From Gemmatimonadota bacterium (lineage in GTDB: Bacteria; Gemmatimonadota; Gemmatimonadetes; Gemmatimonadales; Gemmatimonadaceae): a DNA stretch of 55,316 nt. The notes beneath the pieces were generated by a model. The model was not told where the DNA came from. It was given only the letters and a program-made list of their open reading frames with translations, and did not search any database. The stretch lies in NCBI GenBank assembly GCA_021298395.1, contig JAJTFH010000009.1, positions 1-55,316 of the forward strand, in the 5' to 3' direction. Positions 38,499-46,179 of the stretch are shown here, one piece after another. Numbering within the stretch: position 1 is the stretch's first letter; the number at the start of each line of letters is the position of its first letter. The position numbers and the translations under genes were made by a program.

Positions 38499-39931
38499 AC
38501 CGTCTCCACCTTGAGCAGATTGGTCGTCCCGGGGATGTTGAACGGGACCCCGGCGGTCACGAGGATGCGCTCCCCCGCCTCGGCGAAGCCGTGCCGCAGC
38601 AAGAGTCCGCGCGCGATCGTGAGCATGTCCTGATAGGTCTCCGCTGGCGCGACGAGAAAGGGGATGACGCCCCAGACCAACGCGAGCTGGCGGTAGGTGC
38701 GCGGCTGGTCGGTGAGCACCACGATGCGCACCCCTGGACGGCGCGCCGCCATCACCCGCGCGGAGAATCCGCTCTTGGTGAAGACGACGAGGGAGTGCGC
38801 GCCCATCATGCGCGCCGCGGTCACCACCGCCGCCGCGATCGTCTCCTCCGTGGTCGCGGAGCCCGGCGCCACGCGATCGAGCCCTTGGCCACGCGTCACC
38901 TCGGCCTGCTCCGCGGCCCCCGCGATCCGACGCATCGCCTCGACCGCCAGCACGGGATATCGTCCCGCCGCGGTCTCCGCCGAGAGCATCACCGCATCGG
39001 TCCCGTCGAGGATGGCATTCGCGATATCGCTCGCCTCGGCGCGCGTCGGCCGAGGATGTTCGATCATCGACTCGAGCATCTGTGTGGCGGTGATCACCGG
39101 ACGCCCATAGCGCGCGGCGAGGGCGATGATCCGCTTCTGTTGCAGGGGGACAGACTCGAACGGCAACTCGACGCCGAGATCCCCGCGCGCGACCATCACC
39201 GCGTCGGTCGCTTGGAGGATCTCCTCGATGCGCTCGAGGGCGGAATCCTTCTCGATCTTGGCGACGATGAGCATCCCCGCCGGGAGCAGCGTGCGGAGCT
39301 GCGCGATATCCTCGGGACGTCGCACGAAGCTGAGCGCGAGGTAATCGAGGTCCTGCGCGACCGCGAAGGTGATGTCGGCGCGATCCTTCTCGGTCAGCGA
39401 GGGAGCGGAGACCTCGATCCCCGGAAGGTTCATCCCCTTATTCGAGGAGAGGAGCCCCCCGACGCGGACGGTGCAGTGCACCCGCGCCCCCTCGATCCGG
39501 TCGACCTGCAGGTCGAGCAGCCCGTCGTTCACGAGGATCGTCGCGCCGGGCCGGACATCCTCGGCGATGTGATCGTAGGTGACGGGGATCTCCCCCGCTT
39601 CCGCCTGAGACTCATGGACGAGGGTGAGCTGCTGTCCCTGATGGAGGTGCAGCGGCTCGGGGAGGACCCCGATCCGGATACGCGGCCCCTGCAGGTCCCC
39701 GAGGATCGCGATCGGGAGCCGCAGCTCGTCCGCGAGCGCGCGCACCGCCTGGATCACCTGGGCGTGCTTGTCGTGCGTCCCGTGCGAGAAGTTGATGCGC
39801 ACGACGTTGACGCCGGCCTGCAGGAGCTGACGGATGACGCCGGCGTCCGTCGACGACGGGCCCAGGGTCGCGACGATCTTCGTGACGTCGTGACGCGTCG
39901 GACCGGGTGCGGCAGCTCGGACCGTCATCAC
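38495..39931 (-). CDS. pyk: Pyruvate kinase
   Basis: 478-residue glycolytic kinase. It has TKIVATLGPSS, VNVVRINFSHG, SLTEKDRADITFAV, IVAKIEKDSALE with the catalytic Lys/Glu, VMVARGDLGVELP, ATQMLESMIEHPRPTRAEASDIANAI and the C-terminal regulatory domain (FTKSGFSARVMAARRPG). GTG 39931 or ATG 39928 are both possible starts. Five bases after the transaldolase stop, it overlaps the MBL gene by four bases. Allosteric control cannot be read directly. Confidence 0.96.
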   Translation of the reverse strand: MMTVRAAAPGPTRHDVTKIVATLGPSSTDAGVIRQLLQAGVNVVRINFSHGTHDKHAQVIQAVRALADELRLPIAILGDLQGPRIRIGVLPEPLHLHQGQQLTLVHESQAEAGEIPVTYDHIAEDVRPGATILVNDGLLDLQVDRIEGARVHCTVRVGGLLSSNKGMNLPGIEVSAPSLTEKDRADITFAVAQDLDYLALSFVRRPEDIAQLRTLLPAGMLIVAKIEKDSALERIEEILQATDAVMVARGDLGVELPFESVPLQQKRIIALAARYGRPVITATQMLESMIEHPRPTRAEASDIANAILDGTDAVMLSAETAAGRYPVLAVEAMRRIAGAAEQAEVTRGQGLDRVAPGSATTEETIAAAVVTAARMMGAHSLVVFTKSGFSARVMAARRPGVRIVVLTDQPRTYRQLALVWGVIPFLVAPAETYQDMLTIARGLLLRHGFAEAGERILVTAGVPFNIPGTTNLLKVETV

Positions 39932-39936
39932 GTCGC

Positions 39937-41067
39937 TCAGTGCCCGCGGAGTGTCGCGGTCTTCGCCTCGATCCCCGCGATCAGCGTGTCGAACGACTTC
40001 TGGAAGCTCGCGAGGCCCTCGACGAGGAGCCGATCGGTGACGGCATCGAGATCGATCCCGAGGGCCGCGAGATCGGCGAGCCCCTGGTCGGCCGCGGCGA
40101 GGTCGGCGTCGACCGTGCGCCGCGTGATCCCATGGTCGCGGAATGCCTCGAGCGTCGCGGGGGGCATCGTGTTCACCGTATCAGGACCGACGAGCTCCTC
40201 GACGTAGAGGACGTCACGATACGCCGGGTTCTTGGTGCTCGTGCTCGCCCAGAGCGGCCGCTGCACCTGCGCCCCCTTGGCGACGAGCGCCGCCCAGCGC
40301 GGGCCGGCGAACCGCTCCTGGAAGAGCCGATACGCCCGCTTGGCGTTGGCGATCGCGGCCTTCCCCTGCAGCGCCTGCGCCCGCTCGGCGGCGAGGGTCC
40401 CCGCCGCGACCAATGCGTCGAGGCGTGGGTCGATCGCGCCATCGACGCGACTCACGAAGAAAGAGGCGACGGAGGCCACGTGCGAGAGGTCCCCGCCCTT
40501 CGCCGCCCGGTCCTCGAGCCCGGCGAGATAGGCCTCGATCACCCGCGCATGCGCCGCGACCGAGAAGAGGAGCGTGACGTTGACGTTGAGCCCATCCGCG
40601 ATCAGCTGCCGGAGCGCGAGGCATCCCTCGGCCGTGCCCGGCACCTTGATCATCACATTCGGACGATCGACGGTCGTCCAGAGGCGATGGGCCTCGGTGA
40701 TCGTCGCGGCGGCGTCATGCGCCGACCCCGGCGAGACCTCGATGGAGACGTAGCCATCCTGGCCCTTCGTCTGCCGATAGACCTCCGCGAAGGCATCGCA
40801 GGCGACGCGCACATCATCCGTCTCGACGAGCTCGAAGAGCCCCCAGGCGTCGAGCCCCTGGGCCGCCCCATCGCGGAGCTGCCCATCATACGCCGACCCC
40901 GTCGCGAGCGCCTTCTCGAAGATCGTGGGGTTCGAGGTCATCCCAGTGAGCGCCTCCTCCCGGATGCGGCGGGTCAGGTCACCCGACCGGAGGATCGCGC
41001 GATCGATGAAGTCGAGCCAGATCGACTGACCAGCGGCGTGGAGCGTGTGAAGCGGGGTCGGCGACAT
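39937..41067 (-). CDS. tal: Transaldolase
   Basis: 376-residue transaldolase of the longer (type 2) class, transferring dihydroxyacetone in the pentose-phosphate pathway. It has WLDFIDRAILRSGDL, GMTSNPTIFEKAL, the Schiff-base lysine in NVMIKVPGT (K141), NVTLLFS and AKRAYRLFQERF. ATG 41067 was selected; a TTG at 41097 would add ten residues. A TAACTT hexamer at 41097-41102 predicts a transcript beginning at 41090 with a 23-base leader. It probably heads the central-carbon operon. Confidence 0.94.
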   Translation of the reverse strand: MSPTPLHTLHAAGQSIWLDFIDRAILRSGDLTRRIREEALTGMTSNPTIFEKALATGSAYDGQLRDGAAQGLDAWGLFELVETDDVRVACDAFAEVYRQTKGQDGYVSIEVSPGSAHDAAATITEAHRLWTTVDRPNVMIKVPGTAEGCLALRQLIADGLNVNVTLLFSVAAHARVIEAYLAGLEDRAAKGGDLSHVASVASFFVSRVDGAIDPRLDALVAAGTLAAERAQALQGKAAIANAKRAYRLFQERFAGPRWAALVAKGAQVQRPLWASTSTKNPAYRDVLYVEELVGPDTVNTMPPATLEAFRDHGITRRTVDADLAAADQGLADLAALGIDLDAVTDRLLVEGLASFQKSFDTLIAGIEAKTATLRGH

Positions 41068-41096
41068 ACGTTGGGAGGGGTCGAAGGTCCACCCCA

Positions 41097-41102
41097 AAGT
41101 TA
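41097..41102 (-). promoter_or_regulatory. -10-like hexamer TAACTT before tal, overlapping a stop codon
   Basis: TAACTT includes the TAA stop of the upstream glycosyltransferase (41100-41102). Six bases later, a start at G41090 would give a 23-base leader. The same hexamer is used for the SRP RNA. Confidence 0.5.
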
Positions 41103-42539
41103 GCGGGAGGTGGAGGCGTCCGCGTCACCCGATGACTGGCCCATCCCCTGTCGGACCATCCGACCCCACCCCGTGTGCCCGCGGAGATACTGCCAGAGCC
41201 CCTGCAGTCGGAATCCTAATGTCACGAGTCGGAAGACCGTCCCCTCGACTACTGCAAATCCCAGCAACCGGAGGAAGTCTCCGCGCGCCGAATACCGCCG
41301 GAAGCTCACCTCCTCCATGATGAGTGCCAACCAGGTCAGGGTGAGCATGTAGCCATACCCGACGACCAGGAAGAGGAGCGCGTAGTCCCGCACGTCGCCG
41401 CCGAGGAACAGACCAAGGGCCAGAAAACCCCACCCAAGCAATTCCACCACCGGGGCGAGCATCTCCCCGAACAGGTAATAGGGCATCACCAACGTGCCGA
41501 TCCGTCCATAGCGCGGATTGAACAGCATGTCGCGGTGTTCGATCAGACTCGCGATCAGGCCGCGATGCCACCGCTGCCGCTGCTGCGCCAGCACCCGGAG
41601 CGTCGAGGGGACCTCGGTCCACGCCACCGGATCCGGGATGAAGGGCAGCGTCGCCGCGATCCCCTGCTCCGCGAGGTACCGGTGCAACCGGATGACGAGC
41701 TCCATGTCCTCGGTGATGTTCCCAGCTCTGTAGCCCCCGATCGCTTGCAGGTACTCCTTGCGGAAGAGCCCGAATGCCCCGGAGATGATGAGGTTGCCGC
41801 CGAGGCGGTTCCATCCCATCCGTCCAAAGAGGAAGGCACGGAGATATTCCACGACCTGCGCCCCGACGAGCCAATCGGAGGCGACGCGTGCCGTGATGAC
41901 GCGACCGAACCGCACGGTGCATCCGTTGACCACGCGGACCGTTCCCCCGACGGCGGCGATGTTGTGCTCGAGGAGGAAGGGACGGGCGAGACGCAACAGG
42001 GCATCGGGCTCGAGCACCGTATCGGCATCAACGGCGACCACGAAGGGATGCCGGGCCGCGTTCATGGCCGCGTTCAGGGAGTCGGCCTTCCCTCCGTTGA
42101 CCTTATTCAGCACCAGGAGACGGGAGTACCGACGCGACCGGTAGTACGCGCGCACCGGTTGGCTCGGGACCCGGAGCGTGGATGCAGGTGGCACCTCGTA
42201 GAGATCGAACGCCTGGATCAGCTGTGCCATCGTCCGATCCGACGACCCGTCGTTCACCACCACGACCTCGAGCGCAGGATACTCGAGGGTGAGGAGGGAG
42301 AGGACGTTGGCCACGATCGTCACCTCCTCGTTGTGCGCGGGCATGAGGAGGGAGAGCGGGGGCAGCGCCTCGGAGGCGAGGAGCCGCTGCAAATGCTCGT
42401 CCGCCGCCATGCGCCAGTGCTGCCAGAGCTCCGGGACGGCGAACATCAGCAGCACGGCATGGAAGCTCGAGAAGACGAGGAGGTAGTAGAGCGCGGCCTG
42501 GGTGGCGAAGCCGAGGATGGGAGCGAGGACGGTGATCAA
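41100..42539 (-). CDS. Processive family 2 glycosyltransferase (PgaC/BcsA-like)
   Basis: 479-residue membrane glycosyltransferase. It has two N-terminal TM helices (LGFATQAALYYLLVFSS, HAVLLMFAVPEL), the GT-A domain with MPAHNEEVTIV, NDGSSD, DAD (171-173), TED (276-278) and QRQRW (320-324), and then about four TMs. These motifs identify a processive beta-glycosyltransferase that builds a polysaccharide and moves it across the inner membrane, as in PgaC or BcsA. There is no PilZ domain. TTG 42539, nine bases after the HEAT gene stop, is the start. The sugar is not predictable. The gene is the third of the RR-HEAT-GT transcript. Confidence 0.9.
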   Translation of the reverse strand: MITVLAPILGFATQAALYYLLVFSSFHAVLLMFAVPELWQHWRMAADEHLQRLLASEALPPLSLLMPAHNEEVTIVANVLSLLTLEYPALEVVVVNDGSSDRTMAQLIQAFDLYEVPPASTLRVPSQPVRAYYRSRRYSRLLVLNKVNGGKADSLNAAMNAARHPFVVAVDADTVLEPDALLRLARPFLLEHNIAAVGGTVRVVNGCTVRFGRVITARVASDWLVGAQVVEYLRAFLFGRMGWNRLGGNLIISGAFGLFRKEYLQAIGGYRAGNITEDMELVIRLHRYLAEQGIAATLPFIPDPVAWTEVPSTLRVLAQQRQRWHRGLIASLIEHRDMLFNPRYGRIGTLVMPYYLFGEMLAPVVELLGWGFLALGLFLGGDVRDYALLFLVVGYGYMLTLTWLALIMEEVSFRRYSARGDFLRLLGFAVVEGTVFRLVTLGFRLQGLWQYLRGHTGWGRMVRQGMGQSSGDADASTSR

Positions 42540-42548
42540 CGGCGCGCC

Positions 42549-43619
42549 TCACGCGTGCTCGAGGTCGATGAGTGCCCCGTCGGAGAGCCCGTCGACCATG
42601 GTGGCGGTCTCGCGCGCATACCGATACCCGCTGTCACGGGCCCGTCGAAGCGCCGCGCGCCCTGGGGCACCTGTCTGCGCCAGCGCGACGGCACTGCGCA
42701 ACCGGACCAGCCACACCGGATCGCTCAAGGCGATGGTGAGCGCGGGGATCGCCGTCCGTGCGGCGAGGTGCCCGAGCGTCCTGGCCGCGGCGGATCGAAC
42801 CGAGGAATCGGGGTCCGCCAGCAACAGGATCGCAGCGTCCGCCGCCTCGGGACTCGGGTCTCGGCGCAGTGCGCGGGCCACCGTCCGGCGAACCGGGACG
42901 GCCGGATGCGCAGCCAGCCGACGCGCCGCACGGATCGCGCCCGGATGATCGATCGCGTCCGCGAGCTCGATGCAGGACGCGAGCTCGGCGACCCGCTGTC
43001 CCGCATTGAGGCGCATCACCAGCAACGGACCGACCTCGCGGGCGCACGAACGCAGGACGATGGTCACGAATTGCCGGACCACCTTGGGGACCACGTCGAT
43101 TCGATCGAGCACGCGGATGACCACCGCATCATCGATCACGAGCGGGAGGGCCGAGGCCGCCGCCACCTGTACACCGGGATGCTCGTCCTCAAACAACGCA
43201 AGCACCATCGCACGGTCGGCCGGCGAGGCCGTCAGCGAGAGCGCCCGCGCGGCCTCCAAGCGCCTCCACCACCGTCGGTGGGACCAGTTGCCGAGCGCCA
43301 CGCGCACCCAGTCCTCCTCGCGCAGCGCACGCCGGAGCTCGTCGCGGAAGGCGGGCGGAATCGTCAGGCGCGCCAAGAGCGCGATGCGGCCGACCGCCGC
43401 CTCGCGAGGCATCGCCCGCAATCGTCCCATGAGCGCCTGTGCGGTCCCTCCTTCCAAGAGCCACTCTCGTAAAGGCCCCTGCAAATCGTTCTCCGCGAGA
43501 GCGGTCACCGCGCGGATGCGCGCGTTATCGCTCCGTCGCAACCAGAGGAATGCCAAGAGGAGGATCCCGAGGATGGCCTGCGCGACGGCGATGACCCCAA
43601 GGGCAGCAGGGAGCGTCAT
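42549..43619 (-). CDS. Membrane-anchored HEAT-repeat protein
   Basis: 356-residue protein with a single TM helix at 5-28 (AALGVIAVAQAILGILLLAFLWL) and a cytoplasmic alpha-solenoid. HEAT/Armadillo-like repeats are clear in RRLEAARALSLTASP, GVQVAAASALPLVID, RRTVARALRRDPSPEAADAA, SVRSAAARTLGHLAA and LVRLRSAVALAQTGAP. It probably acts as a scaffold between the signalling protein and the glycosyltransferase. It overlaps the upstream Hpt-REC gene by four bases (ATGA). GC3 (hand-count about 47 of 60 in the first codons) is lower than in most genes of the window. Confidence 0.85.
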   Translation of the reverse strand: MTLPAALGVIAVAQAILGILLLAFLWLRRSDNARIRAVTALAENDLQGPLREWLLEGGTAQALMGRLRAMPREAAVGRIALLARLTIPPAFRDELRRALREEDWVRVALGNWSHRRWWRRLEAARALSLTASPADRAMVLALFEDEHPGVQVAAASALPLVIDDAVVIRVLDRIDVVPKVVRQFVTIVLRSCAREVGPLLVMRLNAGQRVAELASCIELADAIDHPGAIRAARRLAAHPAVPVRRTVARALRRDPSPEAADAAILLLADPDSSVRSAAARTLGHLAARTAIPALTIALSDPVWLVRLRSAVALAQTGAPGRAALRRARDSGYRYARETATMVDGLSDGALIDLEHA

Positions 43620-45604
43620 TCGGGGGCGTCCTGACTCCGCCAGACGGCGATCTTCGCCAAGAGGACCCGAAGACTCACGGGCTTGGGCAGATAATCGAGG
43701 GCCCCCGCCCGTAGCGCACGGAGTTGGTCGGCCTCACTCCCGCGCACCGACATGAAGACGACCTTGTAGCGGCCGGGACGCTCCACGCGTAACCGATCGA
43801 AGAGGGAAAAGCCATCGAGCCCCGGCAGATTGACGTCGACGATGAGGATCGGCTGCCGACGATGGCACCGGAGACGCACCAGCGCCGCCAGCGCCGCTGG
43901 CCCGTCCTGAAATCGCCGATGGGTGAGCCCCCGCGCGGAGAGCGCGTACATCACGAGCTCGGCGAGCGCGGTGTCATCCTCGACCAGGATCACATCGGGC
44001 GCGACCGTGACATCGGACGGGTCCCACCGCCGGACCAATTCCCCATGGTCGCGCGCGACGAGCCAGGCCTCCTCCGCCGCGTGGAGCAGCTCCGGGAAGA
44101 CCGCCTCGGCACCGGGCACCTGCTCGACGACACCGGCGGCCCAGGCCACAGGGTGTTCGGAGGCGACCTTCGCGAACGGCGTCAGTCGGGCCATCGCCTC
44201 CTCGGCGTTCATCGGCAGGAGGATCCCGAGCGCCGTGTCATCGAGGAAGCCGCTCGCAGCCGCATCCTGGGTGAGCGTTCTCGCGACCATCGCACATTCA
44301 CGCTGCCACTGCGTGGCCCGCTGGGGTCCGTCCGGTGGCACCAGCGGGCGCATGATCACGAGCGAGGTCACGCGCGTGCGCTCCGTCGCCTCACGTAGCA
44401 CCTCGTCGAAATCCCGTCGGGTCCGCTCGGGTAGGGTCAAGGCGGTCTCCGGATGGATCGACCGCGCGGTCAGTCGCAGCCGGCGGACCTCGATCAGATG
44501 AGCCACCCGCCGAGCCAGCTCGACCTCGACCACCGGAGTCGGCTGCAGGTCATCGGCCCCGGCCTCGACGAGCGCCGTGCGCGTTTCCTGATCGAGCGGC
44601 GAGCCGAGAACCAACAGGGGGAGTTCCGCATAGCGACGGTCCGCCCGAAGGTACCGCAACGTGGCCACGGTATCGCGTCCCGGCCATGCGCTCGACCCAC
44701 CGCCACCGGGTCCTCGGGTCCCCATCGGCGCCAAAACCTCTCGGGCACGCCACGGGATGACCACGAGCACCGGGCGTAGCTCCTGCAACGCCACGTTGGG
44801 ATCCGAATCCCACGGCCGGGACACCACATGGGTCCCCTCGCGTGCGGTCACCCGCTGCATGATCTCCAGGGTACCTCCCGCATCATCGAGCACCAGCACC
44901 GTCGCCCCCGCTCCCGATGAGCGCGCCACGTGGGCCTCTATCATTTGGAGGATCTCAGTAGGAGGGGTACCGAGCTCGACCACCTGGCCATTCGCCCCGT
45001 GCGGGACGAGCGCTCCCTCCCTGTCCCGGAGCAAGATGTGAGCGGATGGGTCCGGAACGGTCAGTGGGACATGCGCCGGCGCGATCACCGCCCCGAATGG
45101 CCGCGCATCGATGGCGGGCTGTGCCACGACCGCAGGGAGGCGCTGGACGAAATGCCCACGCGCCAACGCTTCGACGATGAGCCCCGTCGCCTCGCCATCC
45201 GGCACATCGACGAGGAGAATCGGCGCGGAGCGCTCATCGACCGCTGGAGCGGATCCCTCATCGAAGGCCGCCGCGAGGATGCGGGCAAATTGCCGCACCA
45301 CGGCACTCCGACGAGACCGGTCGAGGGTGAGGTCCCCCACCCATCGGGCGACCACCTGATCGAACGCGTCAGCCAAGCGACCGACGTCCAAAAATCCGTA
45401 GCTCCCAGCGGTCCCGCGGATGCGATGCAGCTCTCGAGACAGGGCATCCAACACCTCAGGGGCGGCCGGAGCACGGTGGAGCTGATCAGCGAGCTGTCGA
45501 AACGCCTCGACCGTGTTCCCGACGTTCAACATGAACCGCTCGTGGAGCTGACCGAGCATCGTCGAGGCATCGGGCGGTGGGACGAGTCCGTCGGATTCGA
45601 TCAT
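43616..45604 (-). CDS. Hpt - degenerate REC x2 - degenerate GGDEF - REC signalling protein
   Basis: 662-residue cytoplasmic protein. An Hpt domain (about 15-115) has HRIRGTAGSYGF with the phospho-accepting H60. Residues 128-225 resemble a receiver but lack the acidic pair and Asp. Residues 234-372 are a second receiver with the acidic pair (D240, D241), but VLVVIPWRARE replaces the phospho-Asp. Residues 380-525 follow the GGDEF fold, starting HPETALTLPERTRRDFDEVL, but the GGDEF signature is replaced by GFLDDTALG, so diguanylate cyclase activity is unlikely. The C-terminal REC (535-655) is intact: E542-D543-D544, D590, K641. ATG 45604 was chosen; the frame extends 37 codons upstream past the predicted transcription start. 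First gene of an operon with the HEAT and GT2 genes. Confidence 0.85.
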   Translation of the reverse strand: MIESDGLVPPPDASTMLGQLHERFMLNVGNTVEAFRQLADQLHRAPAAPEVLDALSRELHRIRGTAGSYGFLDVGRLADAFDQVVARWVGDLTLDRSRRSAVVRQFARILAAAFDEGSAPAVDERSAPILLVDVPDGEATGLIVEALARGHFVQRLPAVVAQPAIDARPFGAVIAPAHVPLTVPDPSAHILLRDREGALVPHGANGQVVELGTPPTEILQMIEAHVARSSGAGATVLVLDDAGGTLEIMQRVTAREGTHVVSRPWDSDPNVALQELRPVLVVIPWRAREVLAPMGTRGPGGGGSSAWPGRDTVATLRYLRADRRYAELPLLVLGSPLDQETRTALVEAGADDLQPTPVVEVELARRVAHLIEVRRLRLTARSIHPETALTLPERTRRDFDEVLREATERTRVTSLVIMRPLVPPDGPQRATQWQRECAMVARTLTQDAAASGFLDDTALGILLPMNAEEAMARLTPFAKVASEHPVAWAAGVVEQVPGAEAVFPELLHAAEEAWLVARDHGELVRRWDPSDVTVAPDVILVEDDTALAELVMYALSARGLTHRRFQDGPAALAALVRLRCHRRQPILIVDVNLPGLDGFSLFDRLRVERPGRYKVVFMSVRGSEADQLRALRAGALDYLPKPVSLRVLLAKIAVWRSQDAPE

Positions 45605-45665
45605 TCCACAGGGAGGGAGGAGGAACGTCACACCGATGCCGAGACTCGGTCGGGACCATCGCAGA

Positions 45666-45694
45666 TAGCTAGAACAGTGGGACGGCACCGTCAA
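45666..45694 (-). promoter_or_regulatory. Promoter of the Hpt-REC / HEAT / GT operon
   Basis: TTGACG (45689-45694) and TAGCTA (45666-45671) are separated by 17 bases, one of the few recognisable -35/-10 pairs in the window. Predicted start is A45659, giving a 55-base leader. Confidence 0.6.
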
Positions 45695-45702
45695 TTCACC
45701 GT
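45686..45702 (+). repeat. CACCGT direct repeats in the divergent promoter region
   Basis: CACCGT at 45686-45691 and again at 45697-45702, eleven bases apart, so on the same face of the helix. The first overlaps the -35 region of the operon's promoter. Such spacing is typical of sites for dimeric response regulators. Confidence 0.4.
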
Positions 45703-45765
45703 TACTGGACGACATCTGGCGACCGACCTAGGAGAACGCGCGTTGCGCCCCCTATTTCCTGCCGT

Positions 45766-45771
45766 CAGCTT
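45766..45771 (+). promoter_or_regulatory. -10-like hexamer CAGCTT before receiver gene
   Basis: CAGCTT, six bases, then GTG 45778. It has one mismatch from TAGCTT used at 14558 and 17147, with the same spacing. Confidence 0.5.
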
Positions 45772-45777
45772 TCCCAC

Positions 45778-46146
45778 GTGCTTCACCTCTTGTGTGCGGA
45801 CGATGACCCCGACATGCGGGTGATCCTCGAGGCCGCCCTTCGACTCGACCCGGCAATCGAGCCAGAGATCTTCCCGAGTGGGACCGCCCTTCTGGAGCGA
45901 GCCCGCCATGGGGACGCGCACGTCATCCTGCTCGACGCGATGATGCCCGCCCCCGATGGATACGCGACCTGTCGAGCACTCAAGTCCGATCCGATCACCG
46001 CCCCGATTCCCGTGGTCTTCCTGACTGCCGCGGCGGAACGATCCGCCCGCGACGCAGCACTGGCCGCCGGGGCCATCGCCTGTCTCCCGAAACCGTTCGA
46101 TCCACGGACGCTGGCCGCAGCGCTGCATCGCGTCATCCAACGCTGA
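45778..46146 (+). CDS. Single-domain receiver (CheY-like response regulator)
   Basis: 122-residue stand-alone receiver domain. The acidic pocket D8-D9-D10, phospho-acceptor D53 (VILLDAMMP), Thr in VVFLTA and Lys in CLPKPFD are all conserved, so it should be phosphorylated. No output domain exists, so it may shuttle phosphate to or from the Hpt domain of the divergent 662-residue protein; this is inferred from position. It is followed after 33 bases by the outer-membrane TPR protein. Confidence 0.9.
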   Translation: MLHLLCADDDPDMRVILEAALRLDPAIEPEIFPSGTALLERARHGDAHVILLDAMMPAPDGYATCRALKSDPITAPIPVVFLTAAAERSARDAALAAGAIACLPKPFDPRTLAAALHRVIQR

Positions 46147-46179
46147 CCGATCCTGCGTCCCTCCTCTCTCCCCCACGCT

